Source: a virus
Virus record (IMG/VR): IMGVR_UViG_3300046457_000388
Coordinates: 1 to 38,190 of that record
Length of the DNA stretch: 38,190 nucleotides
Direction: 5' to 3' (one strand)
Made by a program: the position numbers and the translations under genes. A model generated the notes under the pieces. It made no database searches. It had not been told where the DNA came from and was given only the letters and a program-made list of their open reading frames with translations. Shown one piece after another: positions 13,321 through 20,291 of the stretch; within the stretch, counting starts at the first letter, position 1, and each line of letters begins with the position of its first letter.

Positions 13321-13529
13321 TGGGTTCCGAGCGACTCGCTGTCCCCGATCCGTCCAACTACCGCTTCGCGGTGTTTTGCTGCTCTTCCAAATTGGATTTG
13401 GGCAGTACGCCCGACCACGCGTTGGCGTTGTTTGCCGACGAGGCCATGGCCAAGCGGTATGGCGCTTGGATGTGGCCTTCAACGTTTGAAGTGGTGGACC
13501 GCTTCGTCCAACCGGAGAGAACCGATTGA
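13320..13529 (+). CDS. Small unknown protein (69 aa)
   Basis: The ATG at 13320 overlaps the helicase stop as TGATG, with AAGGAG 8 bp upstream. The 69-residue product (NYRFAVFCCSSKLDLGST, then ALFADEAMAKRYGAWMWPST) looks like a compact alpha/beta domain. Its stop overlaps the TTG of the following recombinase. It is translationally coupled on both sides; function unknown. Confidence 0.65.
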   Translation: MGSERLAVPDPSNYRFAVFCCSSKLDLGSTPDHALALFADEAMAKRYGAWMWPSTFEVVDRFVQPERTD

Positions 13530-14854
13530 GCACCCTGATCAAGACCCTGACCGTGAAGCTGTCAGACGCCGAAATTCAGCGCAACGCCAAGCTTGAGCAT
13601 GTGCGCGACCTGCGAGACGCCAGCCACCCGGCACTGCACTTTCGTTATGCGAAGAATCGCGCCCGCGGTTCCTGGTACCTGCTGAACAAGCGCCAATGGC
13701 ACCGCATCGGCGGCTTTCCGGACCTGAGTACCAAGCAGGTGGTCGCGGCGTTGCCGGCAGTGCGCGTGCGTGTGGCTGCCGATGGCGCGGCCAGCGTTTC
13801 GGGCTGGGTCACCGTCGGCGAGTTGCTGGATTGGTTCGCCGACCGCATGGCGCGCTCGCGTGCGCTCTCCGACAAGCGCCGGTCAGCCGGCAAGTCGGCC
13901 ATCAGTTGCCAGCTCAAGCCGCGCCTGGATGATCTGCTGATTCGCGACGTCAATGCCCAGACCCTCGACAAGCTGCTGATGTGGCCGGCTCAGGAAGAGT
14001 TGTCGCTGTCGTACGTCCAGCAGCTGTACCGCCTACTCGCCGTGGCTTTTCGTCAGGCCCGCAAGCTGGACCTGATCCCCGTCAACCCGATGGCCGAGCT
14101 CAAGTTCATCAACTTCACGACGGCCCGCATTTTGCCCAAGCCCGCCCGCCTGCGCGATGTCCAGTTGCCCGAGCTGGTGGCGCAACTGGCCGAGCGTTTC
14201 GAGCGTGCGTCGGCTGACGCCATGCTGGCCCTGATGATGCTCTGCCACGGTACCCGCATCGGCGAAACCCGCCAGTCTCGCTGGGCGGACATTGCGCTGG
14301 CTGAGCGTGAGTGGTTCCTGCCGGCCGAGCACACGAAGAGCAAGACCGAGCTGCGGGTGCCACTGACCGACCAGGTGTGCGCGTTGCTGCGCCGCTACCG
14401 TGATCGACAGTCCTGCCAAGGGTACGAGGGGCCATTCCTGTTCCCGTCTCGCCGGGGCAAGCCGCTGAGCGATAACCAGGCCAGTGCCGTGTTCACCCGA
14501 TTAGGGCAGGGCGCCTGGACCAGTCACGACCTGCGCAAGGTCGCGCGTACCGCCTGGACTGACCTCGGCGTCGACGGCCACATCGGCGAGATGTTGCTAA
14601 ACCACTCCCTCGGCAAGATCGCGTCGACGTACATCAACACCCAGGCCAAAGAGCAGCGTCGGCTGGCTCTGGTGAAGTGGCACAACTGGTTAGATGAGCG
14701 CGGCTTCAAGGCGATTCACGAGCAGACAGGCGTTAGATATGAAGATTCGCAAAACATCGTAGACGCCTTGAACGACGCGGCCTGCGAGTCGATTCCGCAA
14801 TTTGTTAAGGGCGAGGTTTCAAATCATGCAGAAGGGGCAAGCGCCTGGCTTTAA
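13526..14854 (+). CDS. Second tyrosine recombinase, in the replication module
   Basis: A 442-residue tyrosine recombinase from a TTG at 13526, which overlaps the previous stop and follows GGAG. After an N-terminal beta region (HFRYAKNRARGSWYLLNK) and a core-binding domain, the catalytic domain shows Arg in HGTRIGE, Lys in TKSKTELRVPL, HxxR in SHDLRKVA, and LLNHSLGKIASTYI with the Tyr nucleophile. All key residues are present. It is unlike the tRNA-adjacent integrase in sequence and lies between the helicase and Q, so it is unlikely to be the main integrase. Dimer resolution or another recombination role is possible. Confidence 0.9.
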   Translation: MSTLIKTLTVKLSDAEIQRNAKLEHVRDLRDASHPALHFRYAKNRARGSWYLLNKRQWHRIGGFPDLSTKQVVAALPAVRVRVAADGAASVSGWVTVGELLDWFADRMARSRALSDKRRSAGKSAISCQLKPRLDDLLIRDVNAQTLDKLLMWPAQEELSLSYVQQLYRLLAVAFRQARKLDLIPVNPMAELKFINFTTARILPKPARLRDVQLPELVAQLAERFERASADAMLALMMLCHGTRIGETRQSRWADIALAEREWFLPAEHTKSKTELRVPLTDQVCALLRRYRDRQSCQGYEGPFLFPSRRGKPLSDNQASAVFTRLGQGAWTSHDLRKVARTAWTDLGVDGHIGEMLLNHSLGKIASTYINTQAKEQRRLALVKWHNWLDERGFKAIHEQTGVRYEDSQNIVDALNDAACESIPQFVKGEVSNHAEGASAWL

Positions 14855-15146
14855 GAGGGAGCGAATCGAGCTGGAGCCTTGCTCGGTGTGCAGGGGGAAA
14901 GCAGTAGTCATGGGGCTGTTTTATGAGCTGGTTTGCACTGAATGCAACGGCTCAGGTTGGCTTGTTAGGGGCAGCAGGTTGGTGCTTTCGTCAGACGAGC
15001 TTGTTACCCAATTAAGTTTCAAATTGCAGCAGGCACAGCATGAAATTGCGGCACTGAAAGACCCGACCGACGTAGCCGGGCCTCAGCGACAGTACGAACA
15101 ATCGAACCGCCTGGGGGCGGGCGGCACAAACTACACAGGGGATTGA
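14826..15146 (+). CDS. Zinc-knuckle protein (DnaJ-like CxxC pair)
   Basis: A 106-residue protein starting at ATG 14826, inside the end of the recombinase gene, with GAGG upstream. CSVCRGKAVVMG and CTECNGSGW form a two-knuckle zinc site resembling the DnaJ cysteine-rich repeats. The C-terminal half contains a short helical coiled region (LSFKLQQAQHEIAALKD). It directly precedes the antiterminator gene. It probably binds protein or nucleic acid, but no specific role is known. Confidence 0.7.
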   Translation: MQKGQAPGFKRERIELEPCSVCRGKAVVMGLFYELVCTECNGSGWLVRGSRLVLSSDELVTQLSFKLQQAQHEIAALKDPTDVAGPQRQYEQSNRLGAGGTNYTGD

Positions 15147-15150
15147 GAGC

Positions 15151-15540
15151 ATGATGATTCGTAAGCCGGCAGGGCGACCACTGGGAGACACCGAATACCT
15201 ACTTGAACAGTGGGGCTGGTGGCGAATGGATGGAATGGGGGTTCCTGGTTACACGTCTCCAACTTTAGCGCTGATGCGCCAAGCGGCAGCCCAGCCGTCA
15301 GCAAGCAAGAATTACTGCATTACGGATGACTGGGCGATTGCTATCGACAATGCAGTGGCAAGGCTCACACATCGGGATCAGCAAATGGGCGATGTTCTCT
15401 GGCTGTACTTCGGCGAAAAGTGGGCCATGGTGCGAGTGGGAAAACACTTCGGGATCAGTGAGGGAAAGGCGAGGGAACTAGTCAGGGCCGGGGCGGCGTG
15501 GGTGGACTGCGCGGTGAGTGACATGAGGGCTGCCGCTTGA
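15151..15540 (+). CDS. Q-like late antitermination protein
   Basis: A 129-residue protein of the phage antitermination Q type (Phage_antitermQ-like). It has the typical YLLEQWGWWRMDG near residue 17, and a C-terminal HTH-like segment (MVRVGKHFGISEGKARELVR). It lies at the end of the replication module and upstream of the lysis and late genes, as in lambda. It would modify RNA polymerase at the late promoter so that it reads through terminators in the long late operon, which contains several hairpins. Confidence 0.8.
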   Translation: MMIRKPAGRPLGDTEYLLEQWGWWRMDGMGVPGYTSPTLALMRQAAAQPSASKNYCITDDWAIAIDNAVARLTHRDQQMGDVLWLYFGEKWAMVRVGKHFGISEGKARELVRAGAAWVDCAVSDMRAAA

Positions 15541-15575
15541 CCTTGGTGGCCCATTAGTGGCTACCATCGGCGTTT

Positions 15576-15581
15576 TACAAT
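15576..15581 (+). promoter_or_regulatory. Weak candidate promoter -10 (TACAAT) after Q
   Basis: TACAAT (5/6) lies 12 bp before the ATG of the following gene; the best -35 positions are poor. It could drive the accessory gene or be part of a Q-dependent late promoter region. Low confidence. Confidence 0.25.
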
Positions 15582-15593
15582 TGAGACATTCAC

Positions 15594-15995
15594 ATGGACG
15601 CGTATGTAAAAGCGGCACTAGTTCTGATTGCGATTGCTTTTGTTGTGCTTCGGTCTAGGAAAAAGGCCAGTAACGTTGAGGCTGATGACTGGAAAGAAGG
15701 AGAGCTGGAGCAATTGGAGCAACTGGAGCAGGTAGAACAGTCGGTGCCACTGTCGACGCCAACCTCAAGGGTCAGACTGACAGACCTCCAAGGCGTGGCA
15801 CTGAATTCTGCTTTCCTTGGTTACGTTCTTTATGCTGAAGGTAAGTTTCAGCGCGGGTCTGACGAATTAGAAACTTACTCTTTCAGGACGATCGACTCAC
15901 TGGTAAAGCGTGGCTTTCTTGAGTCAAACGGCTCGGATGGGTATGTGATAACTCAAGCGGGACGCGACGGGTTGAAGAGTCATAGCGGATTCTAA
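15594..15995 (+). CDS. Membrane-anchored accessory protein (moron) between Q and lysis
   Basis: A 133-residue protein with one N-terminal membrane helix (AALVLIAIAFVVL, residues ~7-19), a positive stop RSRKK, a Glu/Gln-rich linker with tandem EQL/EQV repeats (EGELEQLEQLEQVEQ), and a C-terminal ~65-residue domain resembling a winged helix (SFRTIDSLVKRGFLES, then GYVITQAGRDGL). The body would lie in the cytoplasm. It lies between Q and the holin and is followed by two terminators, the classical moron arrangement and the site occupied by conversion genes such as stx in lambdoid phages. The function is unknown. Confidence 0.7.
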   Translation: MDAYVKAALVLIAIAFVVLRSRKKASNVEADDWKEGELEQLEQLEQVEQSVPLSTPTSRVRLTDLQGVALNSAFLGYVLYAEGKFQRGSDELETYSFRTIDSLVKRGFLESNGSDGYVITQAGRDGLKSHSGF

Positions 15996-16071
15996 AAAAG
16001 AGCTTTTCCGCGCGGAATAGATTTGTTTTTATAGCAGCGTGAATTGCTGTGAACGCAGCGAGACGCTTTCA

Positions 16072-16099
16072 AAAACCCGGCCATCGAGTCGGGTTTTTT
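16072..16099 (+). terminator. Intrinsic terminator 1 of a tandem pair
   Basis: AAAACCCG (16072-16079) pairs with CGGGTTTT (16090-16097), loop GCCATCGAGT, followed by a T run. It lies 75 bp after the accessory gene and upstream of the holin. Confidence 0.85.
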
Positions 16100-16111
16100 G
16101 TACCTACTTTT

Positions 16112-16138
16112 AAGCCCTGCCATTGAGCGGGGCTTTTT
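16112..16138 (+). terminator. Intrinsic terminator 2 of a tandem pair
   Basis: The stem AAGCCCTGC/GCGGGGCTT (16112-16120 with 16127-16135, one G-T pair) encloses loop CATTGA, then T5. Stem and loop are nearly identical to the terminator at 8642-8667 read leftward. Confidence 0.85.
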
Positions 16139-16217
16139 CGTTTTTGGCCCCATGCCTGGCTCTTTGCTCTGCGCGGATGACAGTGACATGGAGGCCAAAC
16201 CTATTCGAGGACGACAG

Positions 16218-16562
16218 ATGAACACTGAGCATCAGGCTCTCGCTGATGTGCCCCTTTGGCTATTGGTATTGCTGAGCATGGCCGGTTTGTCTGGAGAGAT
16301 GCTGAGGGCATCAGGCGCCAACCTTGGTCTTCGTCAGATCCTGCAGCGCGTAGCCCTGCGTTTTCTTGCGTCTGGCCTATTGGGCATGGCCACGCTACTG
16401 CTCGCTATGGCTCTGTGGAGCAATCTCTATCTTGCTGCAGGCTTGGGCATCGTCATTGCGGTCATCGGTGCCGATGTTGCTGGTGGTCTGTATACGCAGT
16501 TTTTGGCGAAGAGGGCTGGAGTTAGTGACCCATCGGCAAGGCGTAATACGAGCGGCCAATAA
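16218..16562 (+). CDS. Holin
   Basis: A 114-residue membrane protein with about three hydrophobic segments (PLWLLVLLSMAGLSGEM; ALRFLASGLLGMATLLLAMA; LYLAAGLGIVIAVIGADVAG) and a short hydrophilic C-terminus. It resembles phage holins that form the inner-membrane lesion releasing endolysin. The ATG at 16218 follows GAGGA. It is the first gene after the tandem terminators, more than 20 kb from the endolysin and spanins at the other end of the late region. Confidence 0.75.
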   Translation: MNTEHQALADVPLWLLVLLSMAGLSGEMLRASGANLGLRQILQRVALRFLASGLLGMATLLLAMALWSNLYLAAGLGIVIAVIGADVAGGLYTQFLAKRAGVSDPSARRNTSGQ

Positions 16563-16586
16563 AGCACAAACTCAGGGGCTCACGGT

Positions 16587-17315
16587 ATGTTCAAGCTTGA
16601 TCTGTCGTTAGACACGGCGCCGATTACAGCGGGAATGCAGGAGTTGGAGCGTAAGCAGCTGCCGTTTACGCTGATGAAGACCGCGAACAGGTTGGCCGAG
16701 CGGATCAAGGCGGGCACCATCAAGGTGATGAAGGATCGACTTGATCGGCCGACCCCGACCACACTCAACAGCCTGTTTATCAGGAATGCCACCAAGAGCA
16801 AGCCCGCTGTGGTTTGGTTTAAGGATTCGTGGACGTCCGGCATCCCGGCCGACACCTATCTACAGCAAGCGGTCAGCGGCGGCATTCGGCCCCACAAACG
16901 TTTCGAGATGGCGTTGATCGCTCGCGGCATCATGCATGCCAGCGAGTATGCGGTGCCCACCACGCCATTCATGAATCAGTACGGCAACGTGTCGCGCGGC
17001 ACCATGACCAAGATCCTGTCGGGGTTGGGTGCGGCTGAGACGCGGTCGGGCTATCAGGCCAATGCCAGTGGCAGCACCCGAAGCAAGCGCAAGGGCAATG
17101 CCCATCGGTTCTTCTCCGGTGAGGTCGACGGCACGCGGGCGGTGTGGGAGCGCAAGGGCGATGAAGTTCGTCCAGTCTTTGTCTTTAGTGCCTTGGCGCC
17201 GCATTACCGCACCATTTTCCCGTTCTTCAAGATCGCCAATAACATCGCCAAGGCCAATTACTCGGCCGACTTCGCTGCCTCATTTGCCGAGGCGATGGCC
17301 ACGGCTAGGTCCTGA
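16587..17315 (+). CDS. Unknown structural-type protein, possibly Z-like
   Basis: A 242-residue basic protein. The first half is helical (FTLMKTANRLAERIKAGTIK) and the C-terminus ends in a helical segment (FPFFKIANNIAKANYSADFA). The layout and a basic central part resemble lambda minor tail protein Z in general character, but I cannot establish homology. It lies between the holin and the terminase genes, an unusual place for a tail gene. AGGGG is upstream of the ATG at 16587. Confidence 0.5.
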   Translation: MFKLDLSLDTAPITAGMQELERKQLPFTLMKTANRLAERIKAGTIKVMKDRLDRPTPTTLNSLFIRNATKSKPAVVWFKDSWTSGIPADTYLQQAVSGGIRPHKRFEMALIARGIMHASEYAVPTTPFMNQYGNVSRGTMTKILSGLGAAETRSGYQANASGSTRSKRKGNAHRFFSGEVDGTRAVWERKGDEVRPVFVFSALAPHYRTIFPFFKIANNIAKANYSADFAASFAEAMATARS

Positions 17316-17333
17316 CTCTTGGAGGTCGACCCA

Positions 17334-17441
17334 ATGTCTAAACTCCCGAAAAAAAGGCTGGCTTTCGGCGGTCTTCGCTTGACAGGCGGGGGGCGAGAGA
17401 AACCAAAAGGTACTCCCGGACTCCACCCCTATAGGGGGTAA
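17334..17441 (+). CDS. Possible 35-residue basic protein upstream of terminase
   Basis: TTGGAGG lies 9 bp before the ATG at 17334, which opens 35 codons ending in TAA at 17439-17441. The product is strongly basic and Gly-rich (SKLPKKRLAFGGLRLTGGGR). The end of the frame overlaps the cos-like palindrome. The strong site favours translation; the biased composition argues for caution. Confidence 0.4.
   Translation: MSKLPKKRLAFGGLRLTGGGREKPKGTPGLHPYRG
17426..17437. other. Palindrome in the candidate cos region
   Basis: CCCCTATAGGGG is a perfect 12-bp palindrome 65 bp upstream of the small terminase gene. Lambda-type phages with Nu1/GpA terminases carry cos just upstream of terS, and staggered cutting often uses dyad sequences. 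No cleavage positions can be read from sequence alone. Confidence 0.35.
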
Positions 17442-17501
17442 TTCGGGCCCCGCTCGTTCGCTATATATGACCCGTTTTTGAGTCGAGGTTGTTGTGTCGT
17501 T

Positions 17502-18056
17502 ATGGCCAATTCATCAATTACTCGTCAGCCGCATTGGCTGAACAAATCACGCATGGCGGCTAGCCTCGGCATCACCACGCAAGCCTTTGACAAATGGGGC
17601 GTCGAGCCGGTCGAGCGAATCGGCCGCGAGTCGTTTTATGACGTGCGTTCGGTGCTGGACAACCGCCTGAAACACAAGGGGGATAAACACCAACCACTCG
17701 ATGACAACGGTGATCCGCTCGATCCATTCATTGAGTACAAGCAAGCGCAACAGAAATTGCGTCTGACCACCGAGCAGGCCGACGCCCAGGAAATGCGTAA
17801 TCGGGTGAAGGCGAAAAAACTGGTGCCAGTGGACTTTTGCCTGTTCGCCCTGGGCCGTTTAAGCGCAATGCTTGGCTCAACGCTGGACACCGTCCACGTC
17901 AAGGTCAAACGCAAACACCCTGACATCGAAGTGCGTCACCTGGAGGCGATCCAGAGTGAAATCGCCGTTACGCGTAACGAGGCGGTCAATTTGGCCGACG
18001 TCCTGCCGGAGCTTCTAGATGAGTTCGTTGAAGCCCTGGATGAGGGCGCTGACTGA
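17502..18056 (+). CDS. terS: Terminase small subunit (Nu1-like)
   Basis: A 184-residue protein. The N-terminal ~50 residues form a winged helix-turn-helix (RMAASLGITTQAFDKWGVEP, then RESFYDVRSVL), as in lambda Nu1, which recognises the cos region. The middle is a charged helix (AQQKLRLTTEQADAQEMRNR), and the C-terminal part is helical and acidic, where it would contact the large subunit. A TTG lies 24 bp upstream; the ATG at 17502 is preferred although its ribosome binding site is weak. The gene overlaps terL by 38 bp and carries one copy of the CGTTACGCGTAACG palindrome. Confidence 0.85.
   Translation: MANSSITRQPHWLNKSRMAASLGITTQAFDKWGVEPVERIGRESFYDVRSVLDNRLKHKGDKHQPLDDNGDPLDPFIEYKQAQQKLRLTTEQADAQEMRNRVKAKKLVPVDFCLFALGRLSAMLGSTLDTVHVKVKRKHPDIEVRHLEAIQSEIAVTRNEAVNLADVLPELLDEFVEALDEGAD
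17966..17979. repeat. 14-bp palindrome CGTTACGCGTAACG, copy 1
   Basis: The perfect palindrome lies inside the small terminase coding region. Identical copies occur at 29830 and 36091 in intergenic spacers. Confidence 0.6.
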
Positions 18057-20088
18057 TGCCGTCCGCAAGGGGCTGAATGGTCTGTACAAAGAGCCGCCGC
18101 TGACGGCGGTGGAATGGGCCAATAAACACTTTTACCTGTCGTCTGAGTCGTCCTATCAAGAGGGGCGATGGACCACGGCACCCTTTCAGGTCGCGATTCT
18201 CAACGCGATGGGCAATGATCTGATTCGTGAAGTCAACGTGCTGAAGTCGGCCCGGGTTGGCTATACGAAAATGCTCATTGCGAACATGGGCTACAAGATC
18301 CAGCACAAGAAACGCAACGTGTTGGCCTGGTGCCCGACTGACCCCGACGCTGACGGGATGATGAAGCGGCACATCGAAACGATGATTCGCGACGTCCCCC
18401 TGGTCAGGGCTTTGGCGCCCTGGTACGGCATGAAGCACCGGGACAACACGCTGGACGAAAAGCGTTTTGATAATCAGAAAATGCTGTGGTGCCTGGGTGG
18501 CAAGGCGGCGCGTAACTACCGGGAGAAAAGCCCGGACGAAGTGATTTACGACGAGCTGTCGAAGTTTGACGCCGACGTGGAAGGCGAGGGCGCCCCGACC
18601 ATCCTGGGTGACAAACGCCTGGAAGGTGCGACCTTCAAAAAGTCCATTCGCGGGTCCACCCCGACGACGGTGGTCAGTACAGACAGTGATGAAGAGTCGA
18701 CCGGTGAAGGCTGCCAAATCACCCGGGCCTCGGACGACTCGCCGCACCTGCTGCGCTTCAACATCAAGTGCCCGCACTGTGGCACGGAACAACACTTGAA
18801 ATGGGGCGACCCGGAAACGCCTCACGGCATCAAGTGGCTGCTGAACGATTATGGCCAGGTCGAAAAAGCCTGGTACGCGTGTGAGTCCGGCCACGGCTGC
18901 ACGTTCGAATATCACGAAATGGTCACGGCCTCGGTGTCCGGGCGCTACGTGTGCGAGCGCACCGGCATTTGGACCCTGGACGGCATGGCCTGGTTTTCCA
19001 GCGCTGGCAAGCTGATCCAGACGCCGCGCTCGATCACCTTTCATATCTGGACGGTGTATTCCGAGTTTGTGACCTGGGCCGAAGTGGTCGGCGAATGGAT
19101 CAAGATCAAGAAGGACCGGGGCAAGCTCAAGACCTTTGTTAACACTACGCTGGGCGAGGCCTGGGAAGAAGATCAGGCGGAAAAACTCGACTGGGAGGTG
19201 TTGGACAAGCGCCGCCTGGCTTACCTCGGCGTGCCGGCCCGTGGGCTGGTTCTGGTCGGTGGCATCGACACCCAAGACGATCGGTACGAGGGTCGAGTGT
19301 GGGCCTTTGGCGCCGGTGAAGAATCTTGGCTAGTCCACCGCTGGGTGCTGACGGGTGACCCGGCCAGCGTCGAGCTGCGCAAGAAAGTGGGCCAGGAAAT
19401 CCGCCGGCATTTCAAGCGGGCTGACGGGACGCTGATGCGGGTTGAGCGTTGGTGCTGGGACTCCGGCGGTCACTACTCGGACGAAGTACGTAAGGAAAGC
19501 AAAAAGCACGGCGTCACCTGGGTGATTCCGGTGTTTGGTGCATCCACCTACGGCAAGAAAATTGCCAACTTCCCGAAGAAAAAGACCAAAGACGATCGGG
19601 TTTACCTGACCGAAGTCGGCACCGACAACGCCAAAGAGCTGATTTACAGCCGCTTGAAGCTGGAGCCGGACGGCGATCGGCCGGTGCCCGAGTGCATCCA
19701 TCTGCCGCTCAATGAGCAGGTGTGTGACGAAGACGAAATGAAGCAGCTCACGAGCGAGCGCAAAAAGTGGGTGATCGTCAAAGGTCGCCGGGTGCAGCGC
19801 TGGGAAAACAGCGGCCGGCGAAACGAAGCGCTCGACTGCTTTGTGTACGCGCTCGCCGCGTTGCGGATCAGCCAGGAGAAATTCGGTCTGGATCTGGAGC
19901 GCCTGGCCCTTGAGGCCCAGTTTGTGCCTGAGTTGGGCACCTGGGCGGTGCCAGCCACCCCGGAGCCCGAGGAGTCGGAACCCGAAGAGCCCGCGCCGTC
20001 GCCTCCAACGACGCCGCCTGAGCCCCTATCAACCCAAGCCGACGCCGCTGGCGATTGGCACAACGTGGACAGTAACGGATGGCTATGA
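18019..20088 (+). CDS. terL: Terminase large subunit (GpA family)
   Basis: A 689-residue packaging ATPase/nuclease of the lambda GpA family. The adenine-binding and Walker A-like region is VLKSARVGYTKML, Walker B is DEVIYDELSKFDA, a CPHCG...C zinc-like element follows near residue 252, and a C-terminal nuclease region contains GGIDTQDDRYEGRVWAFGAG. A Glu/Pro-rich tail ends the protein. GGAG precedes the ATG at 18019 within terS. It forms the packaging motor with the small subunit and portal and cuts the concatemer at cos. Confidence 0.95.
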   Translation: MSSLKPWMRALTDAVRKGLNGLYKEPPLTAVEWANKHFYLSSESSYQEGRWTTAPFQVAILNAMGNDLIREVNVLKSARVGYTKMLIANMGYKIQHKKRNVLAWCPTDPDADGMMKRHIETMIRDVPLVRALAPWYGMKHRDNTLDEKRFDNQKMLWCLGGKAARNYREKSPDEVIYDELSKFDADVEGEGAPTILGDKRLEGATFKKSIRGSTPTTVVSTDSDEESTGEGCQITRASDDSPHLLRFNIKCPHCGTEQHLKWGDPETPHGIKWLLNDYGQVEKAWYACESGHGCTFEYHEMVTASVSGRYVCERTGIWTLDGMAWFSSAGKLIQTPRSITFHIWTVYSEFVTWAEVVGEWIKIKKDRGKLKTFVNTTLGEAWEEDQAEKLDWEVLDKRRLAYLGVPARGLVLVGGIDTQDDRYEGRVWAFGAGEESWLVHRWVLTGDPASVELRKKVGQEIRRHFKRADGTLMRVERWCWDSGGHYSDEVRKESKKHGVTWVIPVFGASTYGKKIANFPKKKTKDDRVYLTEVGTDNAKELIYSRLKLEPDGDRPVPECIHLPLNEQVCDEDEMKQLTSERKKWVIVKGRRVQRWENSGRRNEALDCFVYALAALRISQEKFGLDLERLALEAQFVPELGTWAVPATPEPEESEPEEPAPSPPTTPPEPLSTQADAAGDWHNVDSNGWL

Positions 20089-20291
20089 ACGCGCAAGAGA
20101 TGCTGGACAAGTATCTGGAGGCCGAGGCCGCGATTTTGCTGGGTAAAACGACCATCTTTCAGGGCCGTACCCACACGATGGCCGAGCTGCCGCAAATCCA
20201 AGCCGGGCGCCGAGAGTGGGAACGCCGGGTCAATGCACAAAACGCCGCCGCGCGGGGCAGCCCGGGTTTTGCCCTGGCTGAGTTCCGTTGA
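20085..20291 (+). CDS. gpW-like / DUF6148-type head-tail connector
   Basis: A 68-residue helical protein with LDKYLEAEAAILLGKTTIFQ, then RTHTMAELPQIQAGRREWE. Size, pattern and location between terminase and portal match lambda W and DUF6148 proteins that close the head before tail attachment. The ATG at 20085 overlaps the terL stop as ATGA and has GGATGG upstream; an ATG two codons earlier (20079) is an alternative. Its stop overlaps the portal TTG. Confidence 0.75.
   Translation: MNAQEMLDKYLEAEAAILLGKTTIFQGRTHTMAELPQIQAGRREWERRVNAQNAAARGSPGFALAEFR

Noticed and set aside
16587-17315. Firm call as lambda Z minor tail protein
   Set aside because: Only general size, charge and helical pattern agree; no diagnostic motif could be matched, so it is listed as unknown.
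17986-19275. A 429-codon leftward frame opposite the large terminase
   Set aside because: Shadow of terL, which has clear ATPase motifs on the other strand.
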